64,000 nucleotides of DNA. Source: Nitrosomonadales bacterium. Lineage in GTDB: Bacteria > Pseudomonadota > Gammaproteobacteria > Burkholderiales > Gallionellaceae. Made by a program: the position numbers and the translations under genes. Of the stretch, positions 10,370 to 19,668 are shown piece by piece. The notes under the pieces are model-generated. The model made no database searches. It saw only the letters and a list, made by a program, of their open reading frames with translations, and had not been told where the DNA came from. The number at the start of each line of letters is the position of its first letter. Positions within the stretch are counted from its first letter, which is position 1. Where the stretch lies: NCBI GenBank assembly GCA_016721605.1, contig JADKHS010000017.1, forward strand, positions 13,952 through 77,951, in the 5' to 3' direction.

Positions 10370-10915
10370 TTAGTGTGGCGCATCTCCACCCCAAATAATG
10401 CTTACCAACGAGTTCCGATAGCGATTAAGATTTACCACGTAACGCGCAGCGTTGGTATGCAGGGCTGCAATTTCTTCTTCCCGCAAGCTGCGCAACACCT
10501 TGCCGGGCGATCCTACCACCAGTGAATTGTCCGGGATTATTTTGCCTTCTGTAATCAGCGTGTTCGCGCCTATCAGGCAGTTGCGTCCGATTACAGCGTG
10601 ATTAAGGATGGTGCTGTGAATACCGATCAGACTGCCATCACCGATGGTGCAACCATGGAGCATCACCAAGTGGCCGACAGTGACGTTATTGCCTATAGTG
10701 AGCGGTGCGCCAGGATCAGTGTGCAGCACTGAGCCATCCTGAATATTACTGTTTTCACCGATGTGGATGGGTTCATTATCGCCACGTATCACCGCATTAA
10801 ACCAGATGCTGACATTATTTTCGAGAATGACCGAGCCGATGACGCTGGCATTGGGCGCGATAAAATGCTGTTGCCCGCGTAATTCCGGTGTGCGGTCTGA
10901 TAGGGTATAAAGCAT
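10370..10915 (-). CDS. Gamma-carbonic anhydrase-like hexapeptide-repeat protein
   Basis: The 181-residue protein consists mostly of isoleucine-patch hexapeptide repeats, giving a left-handed beta helix like YrdA/PaaY/CaiE proteins. The metal-ligand histidines of the gamma-carbonic anhydrase class can be placed in VLHTDPG and in GHLVMLHGCTIG. RGDNEPIHIGENSNIQDGS is also typical. Many homologues lack proven carbonic anhydrase activity, so reaction is uncertain. The start at 10915 is 3 bases from the stop of the GlcG-like gene at 10919, so the two are cotranscribed and probably translationally coupled, at the end of the lpxK-kdsB-adk run. Confidence 0.85.
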   Translation of the reverse strand: MLYTLSDRTPELRGQQHFIAPNASVIGSVILENNVSIWFNAVIRGDNEPIHIGENSNIQDGSVLHTDPGAPLTIGNNVTVGHLVMLHGCTIGDGSLIGIHSTILNHAVIGRNCLIGANTLITEGKIIPDNSLVVGSPGKVLRSLREEEIAALHTNAARYVVNLNRYRNSLVSIIWGGDAPH

Positions 10916-10918
10916 AAA

Positions 10919-11320
10919 TCAGCCGAGCGCCGCTACACCGGCTTGCGCGATCTGCCCGTCCTCAAACGAGCGTACGCCGCTGATGCCAAGTCCGCCAATG
11001 ATCTGGTTGTCATGCATGAGCGGCACCCCGCCTTCGGAAGGGAGGACACCCGGCAGGGCGAGATGAATCAAACGACCGCCCATTATCGCGTCTTCGGTAA
11101 CCTTGGTCGGCCGTTGAAAGGCAACTGCTGCCCGGGCTTTCTGGGTGGCGATTTCCACGCTGCCAAACTGGGTGTCGTGATTGCGTTGAAGATAGAGCAG
11201 ATGGCCACCGTCATCCACGATGGCGATCACGACCCGCCAGGAATTGCGCAGTGCCTCGGCCTCGGCCGCTATAGCAATTTTTTTAGCATCGTCAAGTGTA
11301 AGGATAGGTTTGTTGATCAT
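10919..11320 (-). CDS. GlcG/HbpS family heme-binding-like protein
   Basis: Small 133-residue protein of the GlcG/HbpS (DUF336) family. Landmarks are LTLDDAKKIAIAAEAEA at the start, VAIVDDGGHLLYLQR, and the C-terminal GGLGISGVRSFEDGQIAQAGVAAL. Family members include heme-binding sensors and a conserved protein of glycolate operons; function here is unknown and there is no signal peptide. Its ATG overlaps the adk stop codon (ATGA), indicating translational coupling with adk. Confidence 0.85.
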   Translation of the reverse strand: MINKPILTLDDAKKIAIAAEAEALRNSWRVVIAIVDDGGHLLYLQRNHDTQFGSVEIATQKARAAVAFQRPTKVTEDAIMGGRLIHLALPGVLPSEGGVPLMHDNQIIGGLGISGVRSFEDGQIAQAGVAALG

Positions 11321-12003
11321 GGTTGATGTGCTGCCAAAGCGTTAAATATCCGGTCACGTATACTATCCACGCTGCCAATGCCGGGAATATTAATGCAGTG
11401 CGGCGCGCACGTACCATCGCATTTCCCCTTAGCGGATCCACTTTTCTCCCAATTTAAGTAGTACTCGACGAGCGGTTTAGTTTGTTCGTGGTAGACCTCA
11501 AGACGTTTTCTGACGGTGTCTGCGCGGTCATCCGGGCGTTGTATCAAGTCTTCACCGGTGATGTCATCCTTACCGGGTACTTTGGGTGGATTGAATATTA
11601 TATGGTAGGTACGTCCCGAAGCGGGATGGGCGAGACGGCCATCCATGCGCTGGATGATGTCGCTATCTGGAACTTCGATTTCCACCACGAAGTCAATTTC
11701 AATACCGGCATCCTTGATTGCTTGGGCTTGCGGGATAGTGCGCGGAAAGCCATCCAGTAAGAAACCATTGGCACAGTCTGCTTCTTTGATGCGTTCTTTC
11801 ACCAGGTTAATGATGATGTCATCAGATACCAATCCACCTGCATCCATTATTTTTTTGGCTGCTTGTCCTAGCGGGGTATTTGCTTTGACCGCTGCACGTA
11901 GCATATCTCCGGTTGATATTTGCGGGATATTGAATTTTTCTTTAATCAGATTGGCTTGGGTGCCTTTACCGGCGCCAGGTGCGCCTAGTAGTATAAGTTT
12001 CAT
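11317..12003 (-). CDS. adk: Adenylate kinase
   Basis: Cytosolic nucleotide kinase converting ATP + AMP to two ADP. The P-loop GAPGAGKGTQ is at residues 7-16, the AMP-binding segment ISTGDMLRAA follows, and the DGFPRTIPQAQA motif is present. The LID region begins at GRLAHPASGRTYH and is of the long type, without the four zinc cysteines at the usual places. Length 228 residues is normal, with a short C-terminal extension. The start codon overlaps the kdsB stop by four bases, in the conserved order lpxK-Trm112-kdsB-adk. Confidence 0.96.
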   Translation of the reverse strand: MKLILLGAPGAGKGTQANLIKEKFNIPQISTGDMLRAAVKANTPLGQAAKKIMDAGGLVSDDIIINLVKERIKEADCANGFLLDGFPRTIPQAQAIKDAGIEIDFVVEIEVPDSDIIQRMDGRLAHPASGRTYHIIFNPPKVPGKDDITGEDLIQRPDDRADTVRKRLEVYHEQTKPLVEYYLNWEKSGSAKGKCDGTCAPHCINIPGIGSVDSIRDRIFNALAAHQP

Positions 12004-12791
12004 AATGGTGCTCCGTTTATTTGGTCGTTGATTATACGCTTGCTGTCAAACAGCTTGCGGGTAGTGTGCAGGTCTTGTTCGGTATCTACCCCGCTGGGAG
12101 GCGCGTCTGTGCTAACGGCAACCCCAATCTTATAACCGTGCCACAGGGCACGTAATTGTTCCAGTGCCTCAATTTGTTCGATGGCGGCGGGTGCAAGATT
12201 GCGAAAGGCGAGCAAAAAGTCGGCACGGTAGGCATAAATGCCTATGTGCCGTAATACCGTAAGATTTTCCGGTAGCGCTGTGCCGAGCGCATCGCGCGGA
12301 TAAGGGATCGGCGCACGGCTAAAATACAAGGCATTGCTGTGTTTATCCAGCACCACTTTGACAATATTGGGATTGCGCATGGCTTCCCCATCCTGGGTGG
12401 GATGGCAGGCGGTAGCAATAGCGCACTCTGGATGATCGTGCAGGTGTTGTGCTACGGCACTGATCAGTGCGGGTGGCATGAGGGGTTCGTCGCCCTGTAC
12501 GTTGACTACAATCGTATCATCAGGCCACCCAAGTTGTTCTACCACTTCGGCAATACGGTCGGTGCCGCTGGTGTGGTGAGCGTGGGTCAGACAGGCCTTA
12601 AAACCATATTCATGCACGGCAGCTACGATGGATTGATGATCAGTGGCAATCCAGATTTGTTGCGCGCCGCTCTGCGCAGATTGTTCGGCAACCCGCACCA
12701 CCATCGGCTTACCTCCAATCGGCAATAATGCCTTGCCCGGCAGGCGGGTAGAAGCAAAGCGTGCCGGAATGACGACATGAAAAGCGATCAT
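12000..12791 (-). CDS. kdsB: 3-deoxy-manno-octulosonate cytidylyltransferase (CMP-Kdo synthetase)
   Basis: Activates Kdo with CTP for attachment to lipid A. Signature N-terminus VVIPARFASTRLPGKAL, nucleotide-binding VVNVQGDEPLMPP, and the later YFSRAPIPYPRD and HIGIYAYRADFL blocks are all present. The 263-residue length is slightly longer than the E. coli enzyme. It overlaps by four bases both with the upstream Trm112-like gene and with adk downstream, so this is a tightly packed operon for lipid A/Kdo synthesis. Confidence 0.96.
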   Translation of the reverse strand: MIAFHVVIPARFASTRLPGKALLPIGGKPMVVRVAEQSAQSGAQQIWIATDHQSIVAAVHEYGFKACLTHAHHTSGTDRIAEVVEQLGWPDDTIVVNVQGDEPLMPPALISAVAQHLHDHPECAIATACHPTQDGEAMRNPNIVKVVLDKHSNALYFSRAPIPYPRDALGTALPENLTVLRHIGIYAYRADFLLAFRNLAPAAIEQIEALEQLRALWHGYKIGVAVSTDAPPSGVDTEQDLHTTRKLFDSKRIINDQINGAPL

Positions 12792-12975
12792 CGGAGCCGT
12801 TCGATTTCTTCCGGGGTAAGCTTGCGCGCCTCATCTGCCAGCATTACGGGAATGTCATCCTGTATGGGGAATGCCAGACGATCCGCCTTACAAATTAACT
12901 CCTGTTCGGTTTTGCGGTAAATCAGCGGGATTTGCACAACGGGCAAACCAGGATTTCAAGCAGTTTGGCGTCCAT
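12788..12975 (-). CDS. Trm112/YcaR family small zinc-binding-type protein, frameshifted
   Basis: A gene of 62 codons that lies between lpxK and kdsB. The reading begins MDAKLLEILVCPLCKS and continues, after a one-base repair, LIYRKTEQELICKADRLAFP and then IQDDIPVMLADEARKL. This is the standard Trm112p-like (YcaR, DUF343) protein found at this position in proteobacteria. The break is at a GGG run at 12927-12929, where one base is missing. Three cysteines of the putative zinc site (CPLC and ELIC) are visible. The start overlaps the lpxK end by 20 bases and the stop overlaps the kdsB start as ATGA. Role is unproven in bacteria. Confidence 0.85.
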
Positions 12976-13948
12976 CAGGAGTAACCTTTTCTAAGATTTG
13001 TTGGGTAATCAAGGAATCCAGCTGTGCATCCACGCGCAGCACCCAGCATTTTTCATTAGCGAATGTCGTGCATTTTACCGCATCTTTTTCCGTCATGAGT
13101 ATTGCGTCTGCATCAGTGTAGTCCAGATCGGCAGGTGTAAAGCGATGATGGTCGGGGAAAGGATGGGCTTGTACCTTCAATCCAAGACGGTTTAAATGCG
13201 CGAAAAAGCGCTGCGGGTGGCCGATCCCAGCAATGGAGTGCAGACGTTGGCCGTAAAAATCGGCAACTTGGGCAGACGTATTCGGATTGAGCAGGTTGTA
13301 AAAATTCTCACCATGTAATTGCATGCTATGTTGGCCTGTAGTGGCCATTCCCCCGTTGATGACTACGGCATCCACCTTAGTCAGGCGTGAAAGTGGTTCA
13401 CGCAATGGACCGGCCGGGAGCAGGAAGCCATTGCCAAAGCGACGTATACCATCTACTACCGCAATTTCAAAATCGCGCTGCAAACGGTAATGTTGCAGGC
13501 CGTCGTCACTAAGCACAATATCGCATTCGGGATGGGCCCGTAACAATGCGCGTGCCGCGCCAACGCGGTCACGCCCGATCCACACTGGGCACAGCTTACG
13601 TTGTGCCATCAGCACTGCTTCATCACCGACCTCATCGGGACTGCTTGACGCATACACGGCTTGCGGGGATAGGGTGGTGCCACCGTGGCCACGGCTGATG
13701 ATGCCGGGATGCCAGCCGTTATCAATTAATTGCTGCACCAGCCATAGTGTAAGCGGTGTTTTGCCGCTGCCGCCAACGGTAATATTACCCACTATGATGA
13801 CAGGTATCGGCAACTTCACGCTAGTTAAAATGCCGCTACGGTAAAGCGCACGTCGGGTTGCCGCCAACATGCGAAATATGAAACTGACAGGCAACAAGAT
13901 AAGGTGTAGCGGAGTGGTGCGATACCAGCATTGCTCTAGCCACTGCAT
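12956..13948 (-). CDS. lpxK: Tetraacyldisaccharide 4'-kinase
   Basis: Inner-membrane kinase that phosphorylates the disaccharide precursor of lipid A. It has an N-terminal hydrophobic anchor (HLILLPVSFIFRMLAA), the P-loop VGNITVGGSGKTPLT near residue 55, and the conserved SDDGLQHYRLQRDFEIAVVD block that carries catalytic and magnesium-binding acidic residues. The 330-residue length is normal. It lies directly downstream of exbD, in an operon running exbB-exbD-lpxK-Trm112-kdsB-adk. Confidence 0.95.
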   Translation of the reverse strand: MQWLEQCWYRTTPLHLILLPVSFIFRMLAATRRALYRSGILTSVKLPIPVIIVGNITVGGSGKTPLTLWLVQQLIDNGWHPGIISRGHGGTTLSPQAVYASSSPDEVGDEAVLMAQRKLCPVWIGRDRVGAARALLRAHPECDIVLSDDGLQHYRLQRDFEIAVVDGIRRFGNGFLLPAGPLREPLSRLTKVDAVVINGGMATTGQHSMQLHGENFYNLLNPNTSAQVADFYGQRLHSIAGIGHPQRFFAHLNRLGLKVQAHPFPDHHRFTPADLDYTDADAILMTEKDAVKCTTFANEKCWVLRVDAQLDSLITQQILEKVTPDGRQTA

Positions 13949-13968
13949 CCGCTTAGCCTGGCCGCCCG

Positions 13969-14380
13969 TTATTTTCGGCTGGTGGTGAAGGTGATGCGGC
14001 CATAACCAGCGAGACGCGCTGCTTCCATAATGTTAATTACGGCTTGGTGCGGCGCCTTGGCATCAGCGTTAATGACGATGGTTGGATCTTTTTGTTCGCC
14101 TGCGGCTGTACGCAACGCTTGTGACATATTCTGTACGTTATTGAATGCCGTGGCCGCGTTATTGATGGCGTAGTGCTCCGAAGCGTCGACTGACACATTG
14201 ATTTGCTTTGCTTGCGAAGTCGTTTCATCGCCACTGGCCTGCGGCAGATTAATCTGTAATTCGGAAAATTTGGTATATGGTCGATACCATTAGAAAAATT
14301 ATGATTACCAGGAATATATCGATCATTGGAATCAGGTTGATTTCTGGTTCCTCACGCATGCGGCCACGTTGAAAATTCAT
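13969..14380 (-). CDS. exbD: ExbD/TolR family biopolymer transport protein, frameshifted
   Basis: Single-pass inner-membrane partner of ExbB. The N-terminus MNFQRGRMREEPEINLIPM leads into a transmembrane helix carrying the conserved Asp of the proton path (PMIDIFLVIIIFLMV). After the break the sequence continues TKFSELQINLPQASGDET and ends AARLAGYGRITFTTSRK, giving about 137 residues. The frame changes between 14272 and 14282, equivalent to two lost bases or one gained. Its start is 3 bases from the exbB stop. It lies before lpxK rather than tonB, so its energised partner may be a lipid A or envelope process; that is inference. Confidence 0.85.
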
Positions 14381-14383
14381 GGC

Positions 14384-14992
14384 TTAACCTCGGCGTGCGC
14401 CATGTATGATTTCAATCAGCTTGATTGCTTGCTGTTCCATTTCGATAGTCAGGCCGTCTACCTTAGCGCGGAAATGACGATAGAAAATCATACTGGGGAT
14501 AGCCACCATCAGGCCAAATGCTGTGTTATACAAGGCTATCGAAATGCCATGGGCGAGTGCGGCAGGGGCATTATCCGCAGTATTTTGTGCGCCGAAAATT
14601 TCAATCATTCCCACCATCGTGCCGAACAAGCCTAACAGCGGACTTATTGAAGCGATTGTGCCTAAGGTGGTAAGAAAACGTTCAAGCTCGTGTGCGGCAG
14701 CGCGCCCTGCCTCCTCAACAGATTCTTTCATCACTGTGGATGGGCTTTTAATATTCTTAAGGCCTGCGGCGAAAATACGGCCGAGCGGGGATTCTGCTTC
14801 TAAACGGGAAAGCATGGCGTCACTGACCCCACGCTGTTTAAGTTCCTGAACCACTTCATTGAATAGCTCTGCAGGTGCAATTTTTTTGCTGCGCAGGGTC
14901 ATCAAACGTTCTAAGATTATCCCGACGGCAATCAAAGATGCGATTATCAAAAACCAAATCGGCCAGCCAGCCATTTCTACAATAACAAACAC
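14384..14992 (-). CDS. exbB: ExbB/TolQ/MotA family proton channel protein
   Basis: Inner-membrane protein of 202 residues with an N-terminal hydrophobic helix (IWFLIIASLIAVGIIL) and the paired helices of the channel domain: FLTTLGTIASISPLLGLFGT followed by VGMIEIFGAQ and later ALYNTAFGLMVAIPSMIFYR. The TIASISPLLGL block is the classic ExbB signature. Together with exbD it should form a proton-driven motor that transmits energy to the periplasm. It is the first gene of the lpxK operon; xseA is transcribed divergently from about 210 bases away. Confidence 0.9.
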   Translation of the reverse strand: MFVIVEMAGWPIWFLIIASLIAVGIILERLMTLRSKKIAPAELFNEVVQELKQRGVSDAMLSRLEAESPLGRIFAAGLKNIKSPSTVMKESVEEAGRAAAHELERFLTTLGTIASISPLLGLFGTMVGMIEIFGAQNTADNAPAALAHGISIALYNTAFGLMVAIPSMIFYRHFRAKVDGLTIEMEQQAIKLIEIIHGARRG

Positions 14993-15203
14993 TGAATTTC
15001 TCCAAATATGCTTAAATTAATAAAGCGGAACTGTATCTGGTCGCACTTGTTTGAGCAAGATTTCTCCAGTTACTTTAACCCGAATATCCTTTGATATTTA
15101 TATCATGATTATTTTGAGATGCTTAGCAACATCATTGAAGTGAAGGGACTATGATGTTTAATTCATGCACAAAAATAGTGGTTTTTTATTAAAGGATGCC
15201 AAT

Positions 15204-16599
15204 ATGACCTTTAAATTAATTGAAGATAAAAAAAATCATATCTTCAGTGTGCAAGAACTCAACATGGCAACCAAGCAGATATTGGAAAGTAGTTTGCCGC
15301 TGTTATGGGTGCGCGGTGAAATTTCCAATTTTATCTGCGCTACTTCCAAGCATTGGTATTTTTCCCTGAAAGATGGGCAGGCGCAGGTGCGCTGCGTGAT
15401 GTTCCGTCACAAAAGTCAGCACCTTGACTGGCTACCAAAAAATGGCATGCAAGTGGAGGTATTGGCTCTGGCCACGCTGTATGAAGCTCGTGGTGAATTT
15501 CAATTGACGCTGGAGCAGATGCGGCCAGCGGGACTGGGCGCGCTGTATGATGCGTTCGAGCGCCTCAAACGCAAACTGGAAGCCGAGGGGTTGTTCGATG
15601 CTGCGCGAAAACGGCCGCTGCCGTTCTTCCCTGCACAAATTGGCATTATCACCTCACCGCAGGCAGCAGCGTTACGCGATGTGTTGATTACCTTGGCTAA
15701 GCGTATGCCAAGTATTTCTGTCGTGCTGTATCCCACACCGGTACAGGGGGAGGAAGCGGCGCAAAAGATCGCGCAAGCCATTCGATTGGCTAACGAGCGC
15801 GCGGAGTGCGACGTGCTGATGTTATGTCGCGGTGGTGGCAGTATCGAAGATTTATGGGCATTTAACGAGGAGATTGTAGCGCGTGCCATCTTTGCCAGCC
15901 GCATTCTGATAGTGAGCGGTATTGGACACGAAACTGATTTTACCATCACTGATTTTGTTGTTGATCAACGTGCTGCCACACCCACAGCGGCAGCGCAACT
16001 GGTTGTGCCGGAGCGGCAAGAGTTGTTACAACGCGTATCTCATTTGGCACAGCGATTAGCACGCGGCAAGCAACGCCAATTCGAACGTGTAATGCAGCAG
16101 CTCGACTACTTGCAGCGTCGCTTGGTGCATCCCGCACAGCGAATGCAGCAACAAACTCAGCATCTTAACCATCTGCAGCAACGCTTGCAGACCGTGTTAA
16201 CCTATATTTTGCAACGCCAACAATGGCATTGGCAGTCGTTGCAGCAGCGTTTACGTGCGGCATATCCAAATATTGAACAGCTTGGCGCACGACAGATAGC
16301 TTTGACTCACCACCTACAGGAAGTTATGCAACGCACACTGGGACGCTTCAATGCCCACCTAGACGTCTTACAGCAACATCTCGACCATCTCGATCCACAA
16401 CAGGTGCTGGCGCGCGGCTACAGTATGGTACGTGATGCACGGTACAATTATTTTGGACAGCGCTGCTTTGCCTGTAGGCGCACACCTCGATATCACCTTC
16501 GCGCATGGTTGGGCGCATGTAGAATTAACAAAGAAGGGGGAGTCTTTACCCAATCTGGAGATAAGTGGGAACAAAGATAGGAATGCTGAATTGCCATAA
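15204..16599 (+). CDS. xseA: Exodeoxyribonuclease VII large subunit, C-terminal frameshift
   Basis: Nuclease subunit that, with XseB, degrades single-stranded DNA in repair and recombination. It has the N-terminal OB fold (LWVRGEISNF, HWYFSLKDGQAQVRCVMF) and the catalytic domain motifs GIITSPQAAALRDVL, CRGGGSIEDLWAFNEE and GIGHETDFTITDFV. A long coiled-coil region follows. The ATG at 15204 is chosen because AAAGGA lies just upstream; an upstream ATG at 15165 adds residues without family similarity. The frame breaks between 16434 and 16442 and resumes as GTIILDSAALPVGAHLDI, ending at 16599, which restores a normal 465-residue length. Confidence 0.92.
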
Positions 16600-16668
16600 C
16601 TCAGGAAGAATTTAACGTCAGAGAAAGCGGGTATCGTTATTTCGCTAACCTGATGAAACAACCGCAGG

Positions 16669-16698
16669 TTGATCAGGGAGAGGGTTTTAGAGTAGAAT
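16669..16698 (+). promoter_or_regulatory. Sigma-70-like promoter for rpmB-rpmG
   Basis: TTGATC at 16669-16674 and TAGAAT at 16693-16698, spaced by 18 bases, fit a sigma-70 promoter. The -10 element ends 35 bases before the rpmB start. Sequence match only. Confidence 0.5.
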
Positions 16699-16733
16699 CG
16701 CACTTCTTTTGTAAACTAGTTGGAGAAATAGCT

Positions 16734-16968
16734 ATGGCTCGCGTCTGTCAAGTAACGGGGAAGCGCCCGATGGTGGGAAACAATGTATCTCACGCCAATA
16801 ATAAAACAAAGCGTCGTTTCCTGCCAAATTTGCAGCGTCGCCGCTTGTGGGTTGAAACTGAAAATCGCTGGGTATCCTTGCGCCTGACAAATGCCGGGTT
16901 ACGTACCATTGACAAAAATGGTATCGATGCGGTGTTATTTGAAATGCGCACGCGGCGAAAACGTTTAA
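16734..16968 (+). CDS. rpmB: 50S ribosomal protein L28, frameshifted near the C-terminus
   Basis: L28 begins MARVCQVTGKRPMVGNNVSH and continues with NKTKRRFLPNLQRRRLWVE, typical of the family. The last eight codons lie in a shifted frame: a two-base loss in the GC-rich repeat around 16947-16952 restores the ending MRARGENV and a 78-residue protein, the usual length. A GGAG ribosome site seven bases upstream supports the ATG. The rpmG gene follows after 13 bases. Since L28 genes are almost never disrupted, the break is best read as a sequence error. Confidence 0.9.
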
Positions 16969-16981
16969 GGAGTAACAAAAA

Positions 16982-17137
16982 ATGCGTGAAAAAATCAAGC
17001 TTGAATCCAGCGCCGGCACTGGTCATTTCTATACAACGGACAAAAATAAGCGTACTACGCCGGAAAAACTTGAGATCAAGAAGTTTGATCCAGTGGTGCG
17101 CAAACATGTGATGTACAAAGAAACCAAGCTAAAGTAA
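16982..17137 (+). CDS. rpmG: 50S ribosomal protein L33
   Basis: A 51-codon gene, MREKIKLESSAGTGHFYTTD at the start and FDPVVRKHVMYKETKLK at the end, which is the standard cysteine-free bacterial L33. It has an AAGGAG ribosome site that overlaps the end of rpmB. The rpmB-rpmG pair is conserved across proteobacteria. A strong terminator follows. Confidence 0.95.
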   Translation: MREKIKLESSAGTGHFYTTDKNKRTTPEKLEIKKFDPVVRKHVMYKETKLK

Positions 17138-17174
17138 GCCATTCTCTTTGGTTCACAAAGGTTCACAAACGCAT

Positions 17175-17202
17175 AAAAAAACCCGCTTAAGCGGGTTTTT
17201 TG
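17175..17202 (+). terminator. Bidirectional rho-independent terminator between rpmG and the desaturase
   Basis: A fully palindromic GC stem CCCGCTTAAGCGGG (17182-17195) flanked by A and T runs on both sides. It lies 37 bases after rpmG and 17 bases after the end of the convergent desaturase gene, so it can stop transcription in both directions. Confidence 0.92.
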
Positions 17203-17218
17203 TTTAGGTTAACAAATA

Positions 17219-18385
17219 CTAAGCGTAGCAACGCAACCGTTGGGAAAATTCCTGTAATGCCACAATCCCACTGTTTTCCGCCCGATGACACCAATCTTCC
17301 AATTGTTTTACTAATTGCTCCTTGGTAGCAGTAGAGTTTTGCCAGATAACAGCTAACTCTTGGCGTAAGGTATAAGTTGTCCGTAGGATGCCGCTGGCTT
17401 TAATCACCACGCTGAGTTTTGTTTTTTGTTGTTCGGTCAAAACGTTCTCATCCAAGTGCAGCCAATGTTTTATACGCGCCACGTCAATTTTATCTGAGGC
17501 TTGTAGTTTGAGCCGGGCTATCTCTATTGAGTAAGTTTTTTTCAGTAATTGGGCATATCTGGCTGTCACTTCGTAGCGGTTAGCGATAACGGCGTGCAGG
17601 GTCTCCATATCGCATGAAGTCTTGGTTTGGTTCAGGCGTACCCGTGGCGCACGCCTCTTCACTTGTGCTAAACCGAGCGCTGCTATGACACGAATGTAGA
17701 GCCAACCGATGTCGACCTCATACCATTTGTTTGAAAGTTTCGCGGAAGAGGCATAAGCATGGTGATTATTGTGTAGCTCTTCACCGCCGATGAATATACC
17801 CCACGGCACGATGTTGGTGGAAGCGTCCGCCGTCTGGAAGTTGCGATAACCCCAGTAATGTCCGATACCGTTGACAATACCAGCCGCATTAATAGGTATC
17901 CATGCCATCTGCACAGCCCAGATGGTTAGGCCGAGTGGGCCAAACAAAAGTATGTCGATGATGAGCATCAACGTGATGCCAAGCTCGCTGCGTTTACTAT
18001 AAAGATTGTTTTCCAACCAGTCGTTCGGTGTACCGTGGCCATATTTGGCTAGTGTTTCTTGGTTCTCAGCCTCTTTGCGGTAGAGAGCGGCCCCTTCCAA
18101 TAGCACTTTTTTGATTCCCAGAATAACCGGGCTATGGGGATCATCCTCTGTCTCACATTTAGCATGGTGTTTGCGGTGAATGGCAACCCACTCTTTTGTG
18201 ACGATAGCGGTAGTTAGCCATAACCAAAAGCGAAAAAAATGACTAGGAATAGCATGCAAATCCAGGGCGCGATGTGCCTGGTGGCGGTGCAAAAAAATGG
18301 TAACAGATGCGATGGTAATATGGGTGAAAGCCAGTACAACAACTATATAACCCCACCATGGCAAATCAATAAAACCTGAAAGCAT
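17219..18385 (-). CDS. Acyl-CoA/fatty acid desaturase (delta-9 type)
   Basis: Membrane di-iron desaturase of 388 residues. The three histidine boxes are HRHQAHR (near residue 33), HRKHHAK (near 70) and EELHNNHH (near 203), in the spacing of stearoyl-CoA 9-desaturases. Hydrophobic stretches flank them (ILLFGPLGLTIWAVQMAW). The last 150 residues are soluble and charged, as in proteobacterial homologues of DesC type. It should introduce a double bond into membrane acyl chains using oxygen and a ferredoxin or cytochrome donor. It is monocistronic in appearance, between the rpmG terminator and a STAS-like gene. Confidence 0.9.
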   Translation of the reverse strand: MLSGFIDLPWWGYIVVVLAFTHITIASVTIFLHRHQAHRALDLHAIPSHFFRFWLWLTTAIVTKEWVAIHRKHHAKCETEDDPHSPVILGIKKVLLEGAALYRKEAENQETLAKYGHGTPNDWLENNLYSKRSELGITLMLIIDILLFGPLGLTIWAVQMAWIPINAAGIVNGIGHYWGYRNFQTADASTNIVPWGIFIGGEELHNNHHAYASSAKLSNKWYEVDIGWLYIRVIAALGLAQVKRRAPRVRLNQTKTSCDMETLHAVIANRYEVTARYAQLLKKTYSIEIARLKLQASDKIDVARIKHWLHLDENVLTEQQKTKLSVVIKASGILRTTYTLRQELAVIWQNSTATKEQLVKQLEDWCHRAENSGIVALQEFSQRLRCYA

Positions 18386-18447
18386 TCACTATCTCCTGGA
18401 AATTAACTATAAATTATATCAAATAATTTTAACATATTAAGGACTTA

Positions 18448-18798
18448 TCAAGCTGCGGCCGCCCAAATTTTTGCTTCTTCATAATCGGTAAAGACGCGTA
18501 TATCGGCATCCACGAACATGCGCGATAGCCAAGCCTGCCATGTGATCCATTGATCATCAGTTATAACGGCAATTCTGCTGAAATCATGCATGTGTTCGCG
18601 ATTGAAAAATTTGATTTCCTCCCATGCTACATCCACCGTGTAGTTGATCATGTCACGTAGGTCAAACAACAGATTGGCCATACCGGGTGATTTAAGCATG
18701 TAGAGTGCATGTTCCTCGAATTGCTTAAAATCGGCCAAGGTGAATTCGCCCAGTACAGCAACATTAAGCAGGGTGGGAGTTTGTTCGATTGTAATCAT
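18448..18798 (-). CDS. SpoIIAA-like/STAS family protein
   Basis: A 116-residue cytosolic protein of the SpoIIAA-like (STAS/SEC14, DUF3478) kind. Features are the beta-strand start ITIEQTPTLLNVAVLGEFTL, the NLLFDLRDMINYTVD segment, and RIAVITDDQWITW near residue 77. Family members are small and of unknown role, often expressed under stress. No catalytic residues are evident. It lies 21 bases after the DMT transporter gene in the same direction and could be in its operon. Confidence 0.75.
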   Translation of the reverse strand: MITIEQTPTLLNVAVLGEFTLADFKQFEEHALYMLKSPGMANLLFDLRDMINYTVDVAWEEIKFFNREHMHDFSRIAVITDDQWITWQAWLSRMFVDADIRVFTDYEEAKIWAAAA

Positions 18799-18819
18799 GT
18801 TAAGTCTCTTCTTCGTTAG

Positions 18820-19668
18820 TTATGCGCCGCCATGCTTGGGCGTCAGTTTCAAGCTTAACACACTGCCTGCAATGATAAACCCTATGCCTATCCATCCCAT
18901 CAGTGGCAATGTCTCGCCCCACAAAATCATGCCAAATATGCTGGCGAATATCACAGTGCTGTAGGACAAACTACCTGCCACCAACGTTTTCCCGGTGCGG
19001 TAAGCGCGGGTCATGGCCAATTGTGCTAGCGTGGCCGTGCTGCCGAGTCCGAGCAAGATGAATAAACCAAGCGTGGTGATCGGATGGATAGTTCCAAGCA
19101 ACATACCGACGCCGCTGCCAATAGCGGCAATCAGGCTGAAATAGAACACCACACGCCACTCTGGTTCGCCCCTTAACCCAAGTTGTTTGACATTGAGGTA
19201 GGCGATGCCAGCCAAGAGGCCAGAAATCAGCCCGATAAGACCGGGGATAAGTTGATCCTGGGCCAACGTGGGGTGCAATAGCAATATCACACCACAAAAC
19301 CCCAGCAGAATAGCGCTGGAAAGAGCAGGCCGAAAATGTTCCTTAAAGGCTAACATGGTCAAAATAGTAAGATAGAGCGGCGCGGTGTAATTTAGCGTGA
19401 CTGCAGTGGCCAGCGGCAACACGGTAATACAGTAGAAATACAACATCAATGCGATGGTGCCAGAAATGCCGCGCCACAAATGCTGCTTTAAGTGACAGGT
19501 CGACAACGACAGTCCTTGCTGGCGGATAACGGCGTAGATCATCAATAGCCCGAGGAAAGAGCGATAAAATACTAATTCAATATGAGAAAAATATTCTGCA
19601 CCGAGTTTGACAAACACCCCCATGCAGCCGAAAAGGAATCCGGCAACTAGCATCCATAGCGCACCCAT
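18820..19668 (-). CDS. DMT superfamily permease (EamA domains)
   Basis: Inner-membrane protein of 282 residues with about ten hydrophobic helices arranged as two EamA repeats. The repeat starts at MLVAGFLFGCMGVFVKLGAE and includes NYTAPLYLTILTMLAFKE, the conserved proline-bearing helix; the second repeat contains SYSTVIFASIFGMILWGETL. Substrates of this family range from amino acids to nucleobases; nothing here identifies one. No neighbour gives a firm hint. Confidence 0.88.
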   Translation of the reverse strand: MGALWMLVAGFLFGCMGVFVKLGAEYFSHIELVFYRSFLGLLMIYAVIRQQGLSLSTCHLKQHLWRGISGTIALMLYFYCITVLPLATAVTLNYTAPLYLTILTMLAFKEHFRPALSSAILLGFCGVILLLHPTLAQDQLIPGLIGLISGLLAGIAYLNVKQLGLRGEPEWRVVFYFSLIAAIGSGVGMLLGTIHPITTLGLFILLGLGSTATLAQLAMTRAYRTGKTLVAGSLSYSTVIFASIFGMILWGETLPLMGWIGIGFIIAGSVLSLKLTPKHGGA